Shown: positions 1-9,500 of the stretch, piece after piece | Numbering within the stretch: the stretch's first letter is position 1 | Layout: every line of letters starts with the position of its first letter | Origin: Batrachochytrium dendrobatidis JAM81 | Taxonomy: Eukaryota; Chytridiomycota; Chytridiomycetes; Rhizophydiales | Length of the DNA: 24,976 nucleotides | Direction: 5' to 3' | Assembly: GCF_000203795.2 (NCBI RefSeq) | Contig: NW_006281106.1 | Coordinates: forward strand, 165,969 to 190,944 | The notes under the pieces: generated by a model | The model's database searches: none | The model's input: only the letters and a program-made list of their open reading frames with translations | What the model was told of the DNA's origin: nothing | Translations under genes and position numbers: made by a program

Positions 1-1559
1 AGTATTCTGGGAACCAGAAACAGCTTCAGATTCAAGCGTCAGCTCTGTGTCGGCATCAAGTGACCGAGTTTCAACAGATTTAAACTCATTTTCATCTTTA
101 ATGGTCTGAATGACTGGCAAAGATTCATCAGAAACCGCTAATGTGGTAGTTATGGCTAAACCTTCGGAACTTCCCTGAGGCTGTTCAAAAGTAGTATCCA
201 TTTTGGAAACAGCATAGGGTTCCAGATCAATCACAGACGAAGTTCGAGGAAGTTTTGTCAAGGGAGCACCTGATTCCAAAGCCTTGGTGAGCACATCGGC
301 GTATCGCTCCATTCGAGAAAATATCAAGTTGACCATTTGAGTAAGTGATGCCTTTGCAGTCACTTCATTTACAGAGTTTTTCTGTCCATTGGCATGAATT
401 GCAAAGCAAATTTGAACTACACGTAAAAGGGATCGCTCATGGACTTCGCACTCGGTAGATGTCACTGCAGTTAATAAAACCTGTAACACCTGAAGCTGAA
501 GAGCTTCTTCTGCAGCATTTGATTGTTGGTTGTTGATTGAGGATATGACTGTAGAAATAATTTCATCCATTAGAAATGTATTTTGAAGCAGTTGTTTTCC
601 AATAGAAGTTTCAGATGCAAGCTCAGCAGCAGATTTTGTTGGAGAGTTTACTGGATGATTAAATGAGGTTGATGCAGATTCAATATATTGAGTGCCAGTT
701 TCAAGAGCTGGCGTATCACTATTTGCATTTTCAGATTCAGCGACAGATACGTCCGTAGGATGAGTAGGAGATGAAAGTGATGCAGGCTGTTTTTGAAGTT
801 GCGGTGCAGCAGCAGATGGAGGATCATCTGGTTTAAATAAATGAGAAATAGAGAATCTACGACCAAAAAAAGTTGGCTGAGACGTAGCAACAATATCATT
901 TTCCGAATCAATGGGATTTCCTGGAAGGGCACCACGAAGCAGATTATGCGCAATGAGTTTCTGAAGCAAGTTGAGAGCGGTTTCACGAATTTTGACTGGT
1001 TTTGAAGGATTTAAAGCGATTTTGAAAGGATTCCAATACCGATCAGCACTATAGAATTATATTTCAGCAACATGGATAGAAAGTGATGACAGTATTAGTA
1101 GAGCGATTCCAAGTCTTCAATTCAGATAAAAAGTAGAATAAACCAGGTTTTTGAATAACGCAAAGACTAGATTGAATCCAAGATAAAGAGTATTTATACA
1201 AGTTTGAACAATATTGAAAAAAGTGGGAATAGCATATTCATTTGATAAGAGTCGGAATAGCGCAGTCCAGCAAGATCTAGCAATCGTCAATCTTTTCCGA
1301 CACTCCAGAACAGAGATTACAACACAAATCCAAGCAGCAAGAATCGAGGAAATCAAACAGTGCGAATAGCAGCAACACTACACAACAGTGCAATCATCGA
1401 TATTACAATGGTTTACCTTATCTTGGAAGGGTCATCCCCAGCCAGCTGCAATGCTTTCTGCTGAGCAGCAAAAGTTTCCAACGCTTCTTGTACAGACTCA
1501 CGCAAGTCCTTGAACTTTACGCTTTCAGCGAGAAGCCGCTCCAGGCAATGCTGCAGCAT
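1..1559 (-). CDS. SEC7: Sec7/BIG-type ARF guanine-nucleotide exchange factor, N-terminal part (cut by window edge)
   Basis: This is a large ARF-GEF of the late Golgi. The family swaps GDP for GTP on ARF1 to drive coat recruitment. My model has exon 1 at 1559-1417 and exon 2 from 1048 leftwards off the window, giving 397 residues. The first ATG after an in-frame stop is at 1559. The intron (1416-1049, 368 bp) has a GTAAAC donor, a TACTAAT branch-like site about 50 nt before the acceptor, and a TATAG acceptor; joining keeps frame. Exon 2 opens with SADRYWNPFKIAL and ETALNLLQKLIAHNLLRG, then has LLTAVTS, EVHERSLLRVVQICFAIH and TAKASLTQMVNLIFSRME. These are the hallmark pieces of the DCB dimerisation domain of Sec7/BIG1/BIG2. 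A Ser/Thr/Pro-rich linker of about 100 residues interrupts the DCB. The catalytic Sec7 domain lies outside the window. The gene is divergent from the HD-domain gene. Family call is firm; the exact start is less so. Confidence 0.88.
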
Positions 1560-1624
1560 GAATGGCAAATGGTTGATAACAAGAGCAGCTGAAGTCGTCG
1601 AGAAGCGAGTTTGAAACTGCGTTG

Positions 1625-1695
1625 AATTTGGCCATAAATAATTTCAGTATAAAAATATGGCCAAATTAATATCAAATATTTGCCCATATTTTTAT
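1625..1695. repeat. Inverted-repeat cluster in the SEC7 / HD-gene divergent promoter
   Basis: A perfect 12-bp inverted repeat (AATTTGGCCATA at 1625-1636, TATGGCCAAATT at 1656-1667) is followed by a second, near-perfect one. In the second, the 1649-1666 arm pairs with 1678-1695, with one mismatch at the TGGCC/TGCCC core. The same TGGCCA-containing word therefore occurs three times in alternating orientation. It sits 66-136 bp upstream of the SEC7 ATG and 91-161 bp upstream of the HD-gene ATG. It could be a protein-binding array or a foldback remnant; function is not known. Confidence 0.7.
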
Positions 1696-1713
1696 GTGCA
1701 AATTTGCATCAAA

Positions 1714-1772
1714 ATTGTTGGGTAAACTTTCGAGTAAATTTATTGTTGTTGAGTAAACTCTCGAGTAAATTT
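1714..1772. repeat. Two-copy tandem repeat (28 and 31 bp) just upstream of the HD-gene start
   Basis: Both units begin ATTGTTG and contain GTAAACT, then TCGAGTAAATTT. Unit 1 is 1714-1741 and unit 2 is 1742-1772. The second has a 3-bp insertion and a CTCGAG palindrome. The array ends 13 bp before the ATG at 1786, so it lies in the core promoter or 5' UTR. Confidence 0.75.
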
Positions 1773-1785
1773 GTCACTGTACATC

Positions 1786-4080
1786 ATGGATTCTCAACCT
1801 ATTTACTATTCATCTGAAAGTACTTTCAGCTCTAAGCTCAAGCAAAACAATCATGCATTGAATTCTTTCATTGCATCTGCTGAATCCATAACCAATTTTC
1901 AAGATTCATTAAAAACTTCCAAAGTATTCAATGATCCTGTTCATGGTCACATTGAACTGGATGGTGTCTGTATGCAAGTCATTGACACACCACAATTTCA
2001 ACGACTTAGAGAACTCAAACAGACTGGAGCAGCTTGCTTTGTTTTTCCTGGTAATGTCCTGATTGCATTCGTCTTGATTGTATTCAGTCTTGATTTAATT
2101 TATGATTTCATGGATTAATTCACTTTCATTCAGGTGCAACTCATACTCGCTTTGAGCATTCAATCGGTGTATGCCATCTTGCAAATGAAATGATTCAGCA
2201 TTTACGCTACAAACAGCCTGAACTAGGAATCACTGATAATGATATCAAATGTGTCCGACTTGCTGGTCTCTGTCACGATCTTGGACATGGTCCTTTCTCG
2301 CATTTATTCGATTCAGGAATTGTCGCTATAACTCATCCTGAATTAAAATGGTCCCATGAGCAAGGCTCTGAAGATATGCTGGAATATTTGGTCAAGGATA
2401 ATTCTGTAGATATTACACACCAAGAGGTACTGATCTAAAGATTCGATTGTTTTTGAAATGCTTTGCTAATCAGCATCTATTCATTCTGTTGTTTTTAGCT
2501 TGAATTCATCAAGGATCTTATTCACGGAATTCCCCGTGGATCATATCCACAAGCTCAAAAAACTTATTTGTTTGAAATTGTCGCAAATCAGCGCAATTCA
2601 ATCGATGTTGACAAGGTATGCACTGCTTCATCTTTTTTACTCATTCTTTATACTCGAGTTATTATTGTTCATTTAATAATTGATATTTTGTGAATGTTAG
2701 TTTGATTATATTCAACGAGACACGCTACATATTGGACTAAAGTCTAGTCTAGATGCTGGCCGTCTCATTAAATTTGCAAGAGTAGTTGATGGTCAAATAT
2801 GTTTTCATCAAAAAGAAGCCATGAATCTTTGCGAGGTAAATGCTTTTATTAGTTTAAATCTGTTCATGTTTAAACTGCACGTTTTCTTGCAGTTATCTAA
2901 ACTTGATGTCCTATATCTGATCAACCACCTATTCATTTTTTAGTTATTCCATACTCGCTACTCACTTTTTAAAAGAGTATATACACATAAAGTATCTGCT
3001 GCAATCGAGTATATGATTCAAGATGCACTGGTTGCTGCTGATCCTTATTTGAACATCACCAGTGCCATCAATGATATGGAAAGATATGTTCATTTAAATG
3101 ATTCTATACTGGGTCAGATTGAACGATCAACCTGTCCAGAACTTGAAGCTTCTCGAGAAACGTTATTACGGATGCGCAAGCGAGATCTTTATCGTTTGGC
3201 AGATCAAGTGATTGTGCCTCAAGCACTTCAACAACGCTTGACAAAACTACACATTTCTCCCGAGTGTATTGTTCAATGCCACTTGGAGCTGTGCAAATCA
3301 GTTGAAAGATCCTCACCATACTCTACCCTGGTAGCCAACGATATTATTGTTCAATGGCTTAAACTCAACTATGCTACAAAAGATCGACATCCACTTGAAT
3401 CCATCCGATTCTATCGAAAATACGGAAACGATGAATCTATATCGCTTTGCAAAGGTCAAGTTTCTTCATTCATTCCAGAACACTGCCAAGAACTCACTAT
3501 TCGTGTATATTCCAAAATATACGAAAAATCTGGATATGTTCAACGCGCATTCCGTAAACTCCTCGAGCAAGTCAATCTCGAACTGGGTCAAGATCATCAG
3601 CTTGAAGGCATTGAAAAGGAAATGGTTTGTGATTTGGATACAACAAACAATGCATCTGCTATTTCAGTCTTTGATTCTGGGTCTGGAATTGAATCGCCAA
3701 TTATTCCAATTTGTGATGACAGCAACAACGTATTTTTACAAAATGTCACTCCAACAAGAGATTCAAAAAAACGGTCTTGCAGTGTTTCCCCCAAACGTCA
3801 TTCTACTTTATTTCTCAAAACTCACAAAGAGCATTTGGACAATCAATCAGAAGGCATGGTGTTGGATAAGTCTGCGCTCGACTATAATCACGACTCTTTG
3901 GGAAAAAAGCCAGTTTGTGAAGAATCGTCTAAACCTTGTCACAAGAGCTCGCATACGGCGGGACTACTTTCTGTCGAGCTTATTGCAGACTCTGCCTTGT
4001 CTATCCCAACTGATTTTGGTGCCAGTACTAGTCCGTTTAAACGATCACGTAAACCAGATACTCGATCTGGTAACAAGTAG
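1786..4080 (+). CDS. SAMHD1-like HD-domain deoxynucleotide triphosphohydrolase (five exons, 648 aa)
   Basis: Likely hydrolyses dNTPs to nucleoside and triphosphate, controlling dNTP pools. Exons: 1786-2050, 2134-2426, 2499-2615, 2701-2835, 2944-4080; all four introns are GT-AG (72-108 bp) and frames join. The metal site is intact: H97 (in TRFEHS), H136-D137 (in [12 protein letters not shown]) and D232 (in FDYIQRD) match human H167, H206/D207 and D311. KWSHEQGS also matches SAMHD1. [10 protein letters not shown] gives D67, Q72 and R75, the equivalents of the GTP-binding allosteric residues D137, Q142 and R145. [16 protein letters not shown] fits the following conserved block. There is no N-terminal SAM domain, as in most non-animal members. 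The last 200 or so residues are Ser-rich and low in conservation, with basic clusters ([12 protein letters not shown] and FKRSRKP) that look like nuclear localisation signals. A better start is the ATG at 1786 than any upstream codon. An AATAAA lies at 4122-4127. Confidence 0.9.
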
Positions 4081-4787
4081 TTGCTTAATGACAATCAACT
4101 CGAGTCGGCATTCCTAATTGAAATAAACTCGAGCTGTGCTATGTGTGACTAGATAACGGTATACTTGTGTTGAGATATCTTTATTTTAGTTATACAAACC
4201 ATTCAAACCATTTCAAATCTAGTCATTACAGTCGTATTCACGTAAAATGGAACATTAAACAAGGGGGTTAAACTATATAAACAACCAATTCAAACATTCT
4301 ATTTTACATGAACGCAGCTGTAAAATGATGGTCGGAATAGTCACATTGATTAAGATTTGCATATCTTGTGAATACGATTTAAATTAGAAAGTCAAAACCT
4401 TTTTGAAATGACATTTTAATCGGAAACAACGAATATTTGTATAAAACTCTTTGTTGAATGAATACAAACTTTTGCATATTTTCATGTCATTTGAATAGTT
4501 TTAAAAGATATTCAACAGTAATTCTCTTGAAGAAATATATTAATACACTTTTGGAACAAATTCAAAGTTTATCCGATTACAAAAAAGTGTTTCAATATTG
4601 ACCATCTTATTGGTAAAAACATTAAACCAATAGCTAGATTCATATATCGCACTGATAAATAGCCGCTCATTTACCCAACATTAACATTCAAATCTAGAGT
4701 GATATCTGACCAGTATCAACTCCGACACAAGCGAATATCAACATTGTTCAAAAACCCTAATTTGTATTCCAATACAACTTCATCTGT
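4081..4787. other. Intergenic stretch between the HD-domain gene and the F-box/LRR gene
   Basis: AT-rich, 707 bp. It holds the probable poly(A) signal of the HD gene (AATAAA at 4122-4127) and a TATATAA at about 4274. Short open frames here lack ATG starts or family features. I see no RNA gene. It presumably contains the F-box gene promoter. Confidence 0.6.
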
Positions 4788-6146
4788 ATGGTATTCACAA
4801 CAATTTCAACTTCTCAGAAGCATAGTTTACAACCGTCTACACTTGCAACTCTTGTTCTTGGCTCTTGTTCCCCTCGCATGATCCGTATTATTCCAGATAT
4901 CTTGCCTGAAATCTTCAAATTTCTTACAGACAAGTCAGGAGTGCTGTTTTCATGCTGTCTAGTTAATAGAATATGGTATCAAGCTGCACTTAGACCACTG
5001 TACACATCACCCCGACTTCAATCAGTTTGGGCTCTACGAAAGTTCACTCAGATGTTAGTTGCTAAACCTTATCTAGCGCGATTTGTCTGGTATTTGGTGC
5101 TTTCTGAAATACGAACCACTATATCACCACATATTCTGTCACAGCTCATTCCACTGCTTACGCATGTTCATCATATTGATCTGAGCTATTGTAGAGAAAT
5201 TCAGGATATACATGTTCAAACACTTACACGCCAATGTGGATCTGAGCTTACATCAATCATCTTGGCGGGTAACCGACACCTCACAGATGCAACGATTGAA
5301 GCCATTGCTAATTATATTGGAAAATCACTCGTCAGTCTATGTATTGATGAATGTCATCGTATTACAAACGGTGCATTATCGTATATCGCATCACAATGCA
5401 CTCAACTCACCACCCTCAAACTCGCATCTACACAATCTAATCGGGGCGATATTAGTATTGCATCATTTGTATGGCCTACCACGGCATCTTGTTGCTCAAC
5501 GTTGACCACGCTCCGACTTTACGATTGTACTGATATTACAGATACATCACTCATTCTCTTGGCTCAAGCTTGTTCAAACATCACTGCCGTGGAAATGTTT
5601 CGTCTTCCACACGTATCTGATATTGCTCTCATTGCAATCAGTAAACATACACAGCTTCATACACTTTGCGTAGGTGAAATGCGATACATTACCGATTTAT
5701 CCATCTGCGAGGTGGGTCGTCAATGTGATATCCGGTCTCTTACAATATGTCATTGTGATAGTATCACGGATAGGGGAATGGTAGAGCTTATACGACATTC
5801 ACCCAACATGCAGTTTTTAGATATCGCATTGTTGGGTGATATCACTCTTATATCATTGGTGGCCACTTCACAATGTTGTCCACTACTTCAAGATCTAGTT
5901 GTTTCGGGAAACTTGTACTCGGAAGGAATTCCTACTCGTGCAGTTATGGATATTGCCAAAACATTTGTTGGTTTAGGTTCGTTGACCATTTTTCAGTCGC
6001 GAGATATTGACATGGATGATATCGAGGCATTTGCTTTGGCTTGTCCAAACGTTGGCTGTATTTTTGTTCGTCAGTGTGTTAATATATCGCCATTATTAGC
6101 CGAGACATTTTGCAAGACACACAAGACAAGACTGATTGTTCAATAA
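4788..6146 (+). CDS. F-box / leucine-rich-repeat protein (FBXL/Grr1-like, 452 aa)
   Basis: A probable substrate receptor of an SCF (Skp1-Cullin-F-box) ubiquitin ligase. The F-box is at residues 31-75: IIPDILPEIFKFL, then SCCLVNRIWYQAALRPLY. From about residue 115 to the end there are roughly ten cysteine-type LRRs of 24-27 residues. They show the pattern L..L.L..C..ITD....A..C, for example LTTLRLYDCTDITDTSLILLAQAC and LRSLTICHCDSITDRGM-like units. The substrate cannot be inferred. Single exon. The ATG at 4788 gives 30 extra residues with no features; the second ATG at 4878 (MIRIIPDI) starts exactly at the F-box and may be the true start. A poly(A)-like AATAAA lies at 6336-6341. Confidence 0.85.
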   Translation: MVFTTISTSQKHSLQPSTLATLVLGSCSPRMIRIIPDILPEIFKFLTDKSGVLFSCCLVNRIWYQAALRPLYTSPRLQSVWALRKFTQMLVAKPYLARFVWYLVLSEIRTTISPHILSQLIPLLTHVHHIDLSYCREIQDIHVQTLTRQCGSELTSIILAGNRHLTDATIEAIANYIGKSLVSLCIDECHRITNGALSYIASQCTQLTTLKLASTQSNRGDISIASFVWPTTASCCSTLTTLRLYDCTDITDTSLILLAQACSNITAVEMFRLPHVSDIALIAISKHTQLHTLCVGEMRYITDLSICEVGRQCDIRSLTICHCDSITDRGMVELIRHSPNMQFLDIALLGDITLISLVATSQCCPLLQDLVVSGNLYSEGIPTRAVMDIAKTFVGLGSLTIFQSRDIDMDDIEAFALACPNVGCIFVRQCVNISPLLAETFCKTHKTRLIVQ

Positions 6147-6507
6147 TTGCGGGATCAATGAGAATCCTCTATCAAGAGCTCAATGTATTCTTATTCGATA
6201 GTGCTCAAGTGTATCGTGTAAAGCCAGTTTATTGTAGACTGGCTTTACAATGCTCATCACTACCACGCTTTAACTTCAATATTACACATGATTAATTCGC
6301 ATTCATTATTAATACTCCAACCTAAACTTATGCTCAATAAAAATCGATTATCGATATCAAATAAGAAAAATCTTTAGTAGATTGCATACATCATATTCCA
6401 AAACAACTAGAACAAGGAATGAAAAATATATTGATCAAGTAAAAATACTTGTTACAGTAGAAACCAATACAATGAATCGGGTTTAGAACCTGGCCAAATG
6501 TGCACAT
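6147..6507. other. Convergent intergenic stretch between the F-box gene and SEC16
   Basis: 361 bp with no gene. Both genes end here. A plus-strand AATAAA is at 6336-6341 and a minus-strand AATAAA at 6233-6228, so the two 3' UTRs probably overlap. Confidence 0.6.
6218..6248. repeat. Perfect 11-bp stem-loop between convergent genes
   Basis: GTAAAGCCAGT at 6218-6228 and ACTGGCTTTAC at 6238-6248 are exact reverse complements with a 9-nt spacer. The minus-strand reading of the spacer and stem edge carries AATAAA, placing a possible SEC16 poly(A) signal in the hairpin loop. A role in 3'-end formation is inference only. Confidence 0.7.
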
Positions 6508-9500
6508 TTAAAGATCAGAAGGTGGTGTGCCTTGGCGGCTATTTGAAACAACCCGATTAGCTAGACGAGGAGTTAGTCGAGTCATTCCAGGCTGTGTTTG
6601 AAACTCGCCAGAAGAGTTGACTTCGGAAAATGTACTGGGATGATGAGGTTGTTGCACTCCAGAATTGGACATGTAGACAGTCGATAAAGGCTGGCTAGAT
6701 AAAGAGTGAAAAGACCGATTTGCTGATGCTATGTTTTGAGGGTGATTACTCAATGAGCTTGAAGAACGAGCTGAAGGAGGTTGAGGATGGGACGTATCAA
6801 GTGGGGGAACCGAGGATATTCGAGCTGGCACATCAGCCATACGTGCCATAAAAGGTGGTTGGTGTTGCTTTTCGGTTGAAGCAAGATGCTGGCCATCCAA
6901 AACAGGTAAATCTTGTTGATTATCGCGTGTGACGCTTTGATCATTAGAAGTAGGCTGAGTCTCCATTGCAGCCGAGTCGTTTGATTTGACAAAATCATCA
7001 TAGAAACTAGATGTAGACCCATTAGCTTGTTGTTGGAAGGGAGGCATCATGATTTTGGGTTGAGATTGCTCCGATGGCATTCCAAAACGAGTTGGTAAAG
7101 CTAAATTGATAGCAGGAACACTTTCTTTGGCAGCATTTGGATTAATTACATCGACGTATCTACTTCGAGCACTACGACGACTAGCACCGAGTGATCCAGT
7201 CGAGGGTTTGGAATTTAATGTTGGCCCCATTGGACCTGGTGGGGTTTCAGCAGATCCAAGAGTTGGTGCTCCCATGGCAGGCTTCATCTCAGTCGGTGCA
7301 CCCGTTTCAGCCATATGTTTGATGGGAGGTGGTGCCAATTGTTTCTCAGGTCCACCAACTGGTTCACCACCCTTGGTAACCCATTTTTTAAGATCCTTGT
7401 CAAATACCAATGCATTTCCAGATGGAAGAAACGCTTGAGTGGCAGAGTCTTTATCATCAGGTTTAGATGGACGACCAAACATAGATCCAAAGTAGGATAA
7501 GATAGTTCGTGAATTGCGGGCCCCACCTGCCGGATCTGGAGTTCCTGCTGGAGTTGGGCTCGTCTTGTCTTTTTCAGTAGGTTGTTCAGATCCAGAATTG
7601 CGACGAACCGGTTCGGAAGGAGCATTTTCGCCAGCTTTAAGAGGAGATGAAGGTCGCAAAACAAATGCAGATTTGGCTTTTCGAATTGATTTGTTGTCAA
7701 ATCCAAAATCGTCAACAGCATCAGGTTCGGGAGGTACTACGGGACTGAATGCTGGCAATGCACCAGCAGTACTATTAGCGGGAGGTGGGAATGCCAAGGG
7801 AAAAGATGGAACAAATGATGAATTATCAACTGCTTTTTTAGAAACATTTTGCAAAGTTTGACCAGGCAATTCTTGTGATGCACCAAAGAAAGGTCCAGTT
7901 AGTGGAGGTTGATTATGATTGGTATCTTCATGGATGCCATTACTGCTATAGTCATTTTTCTGGTAAGAACTCCAGTGCGTATCATTTGGAGGTTTATCAT
8001 CTCGAGATTCTTGATTATTAGCAGCAGAAATAGATTGAGAGTCATTTTGGGATGGTTGAAAAGTCTGTGGATCTTCAGTATAATTATTCCATTGAGTATC
8101 TGCCTGATGTTGTTGCAGGCCATTTTGATTATCCTGATATGAACTCCAATGAGTCTCGTTTTGAAATTGCTGTTGAGTATCTTGATCATGATATGAATTG
8201 TAATAACCATTGTTTTGGGAATGCTGCTGGTCCTGTGCATGCATTGTATTCGTAGTTTGATCGCCAGTATCGGCATACGATCCATAGTTTGCATTTTGCT
8301 CATACACCTCAGCACCGCCATAGCCTGCGCTGGCATTCTGTTCATAATTTGCACCTTGTTCATGTACAGCGTTAGCAGCATACTCGGTGCTTTGATCATA
8401 TGAAGTAGTTTGAGGATATCCGGCAGATGTATCGTAATTGGCAGCATAATCATAGTTTCCAGTAAACTCGCCTGTTTGCATCTCGTACTGATTTTGCTCC
8501 ATATATGAAGGTTGCTGTAATTCCTGCCGAGTCTCTGTAGGATCAGCATGATAAGAAAGTGCAGGTGAAGTATGGGAAAAGCTGGACGCGTATGGTCCAT
8601 GACCAGCATTCATTGGGGGTAATTGAGAAGTCTGATGTAAATCTGGTTGAGTCATACCATATGTTGGATACGAAACAGATCCCAGTGGAGCATGCTCTCC
8701 GGTACTAGATACGTTGCTAGGATGATGCTGGTATATATCATTAGCTGCTGATGAAACAAACGGCATAACTACATTTGAAGTACTTGGAACACCAATAGAT
8801 GAAGTGCTGGTCATAGAGGTAGAAAGATGTGTCGGATTACTCTGAGTATGCCTTAATTTAACAATAGGAATCTGAGGCATCATTGAAAAAAACTCTGTTG
8901 TAGTAGACAAAGTGGTGGTAACTTCACTCATATTACCAGCCAAGGATGGTTGTGATGGAATGGATGACGATTGAGTAGATAATAGTCCATCAGTGTGTGA
9001 TGTGGTCGGGTACATAGGTCCTTGAGGTTTCACAGGTTGCGTGATATCATCTTCTACACCAACAGCGTTGTTCATAAATTGCTCCAGTCCACGACCCAAT
9101 GCCGCACCAGTGAGATTACTGCTAATCTTCCTTAGCCAGCCGCCAGAAGATGCATCATCTGCATCTTTTGCTGCAGCTTTAGATTCAAAAGAACTCATGC
9201 TAGTCAGTAGCTGATCGGTAAACTGGCAAAGCTTGTTGCAAAAAGTTTGATGAAAATATGGAGATCCATTTTTAAAGGTTTTTATAAAATGCTCAATACC
9301 CTCTGTATACTTGAATGCAAGGTTCTGAAACCCGAGATCAGATAAATACGTTGCGTACCAAAACTTGTAGGCCTGGAAATGTGGGAATCCGTTTGAAATT
9401 CCGCCACTTCCAAGAGTAAGTGCAAATTCCAATGTTTCAGTAATGTGGAAAGCATCAATGTCTTTAAAAAATGTGGTGGGTTGAGAAACGTGATTGGCCC

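Noticed and set aside
1117..1356. 79-codon minus-strand ORF within the SEC7 intron
   Set aside because: It lies between good splice sites, has no recognisable domain, and the flanking exons join in frame without it.
3347..4117. 256-codon frame overlapping the last exon of the HD-domain gene
   Set aside because: It is out of frame with the HD gene, lacks family features, and the HD-gene frame carries the conserved sequence.
7899..8609. Long minus-strand frame within SEC16
   Set aside because: Out-of-frame shadow of the Gln/Asn-rich Sec16 coding sequence.
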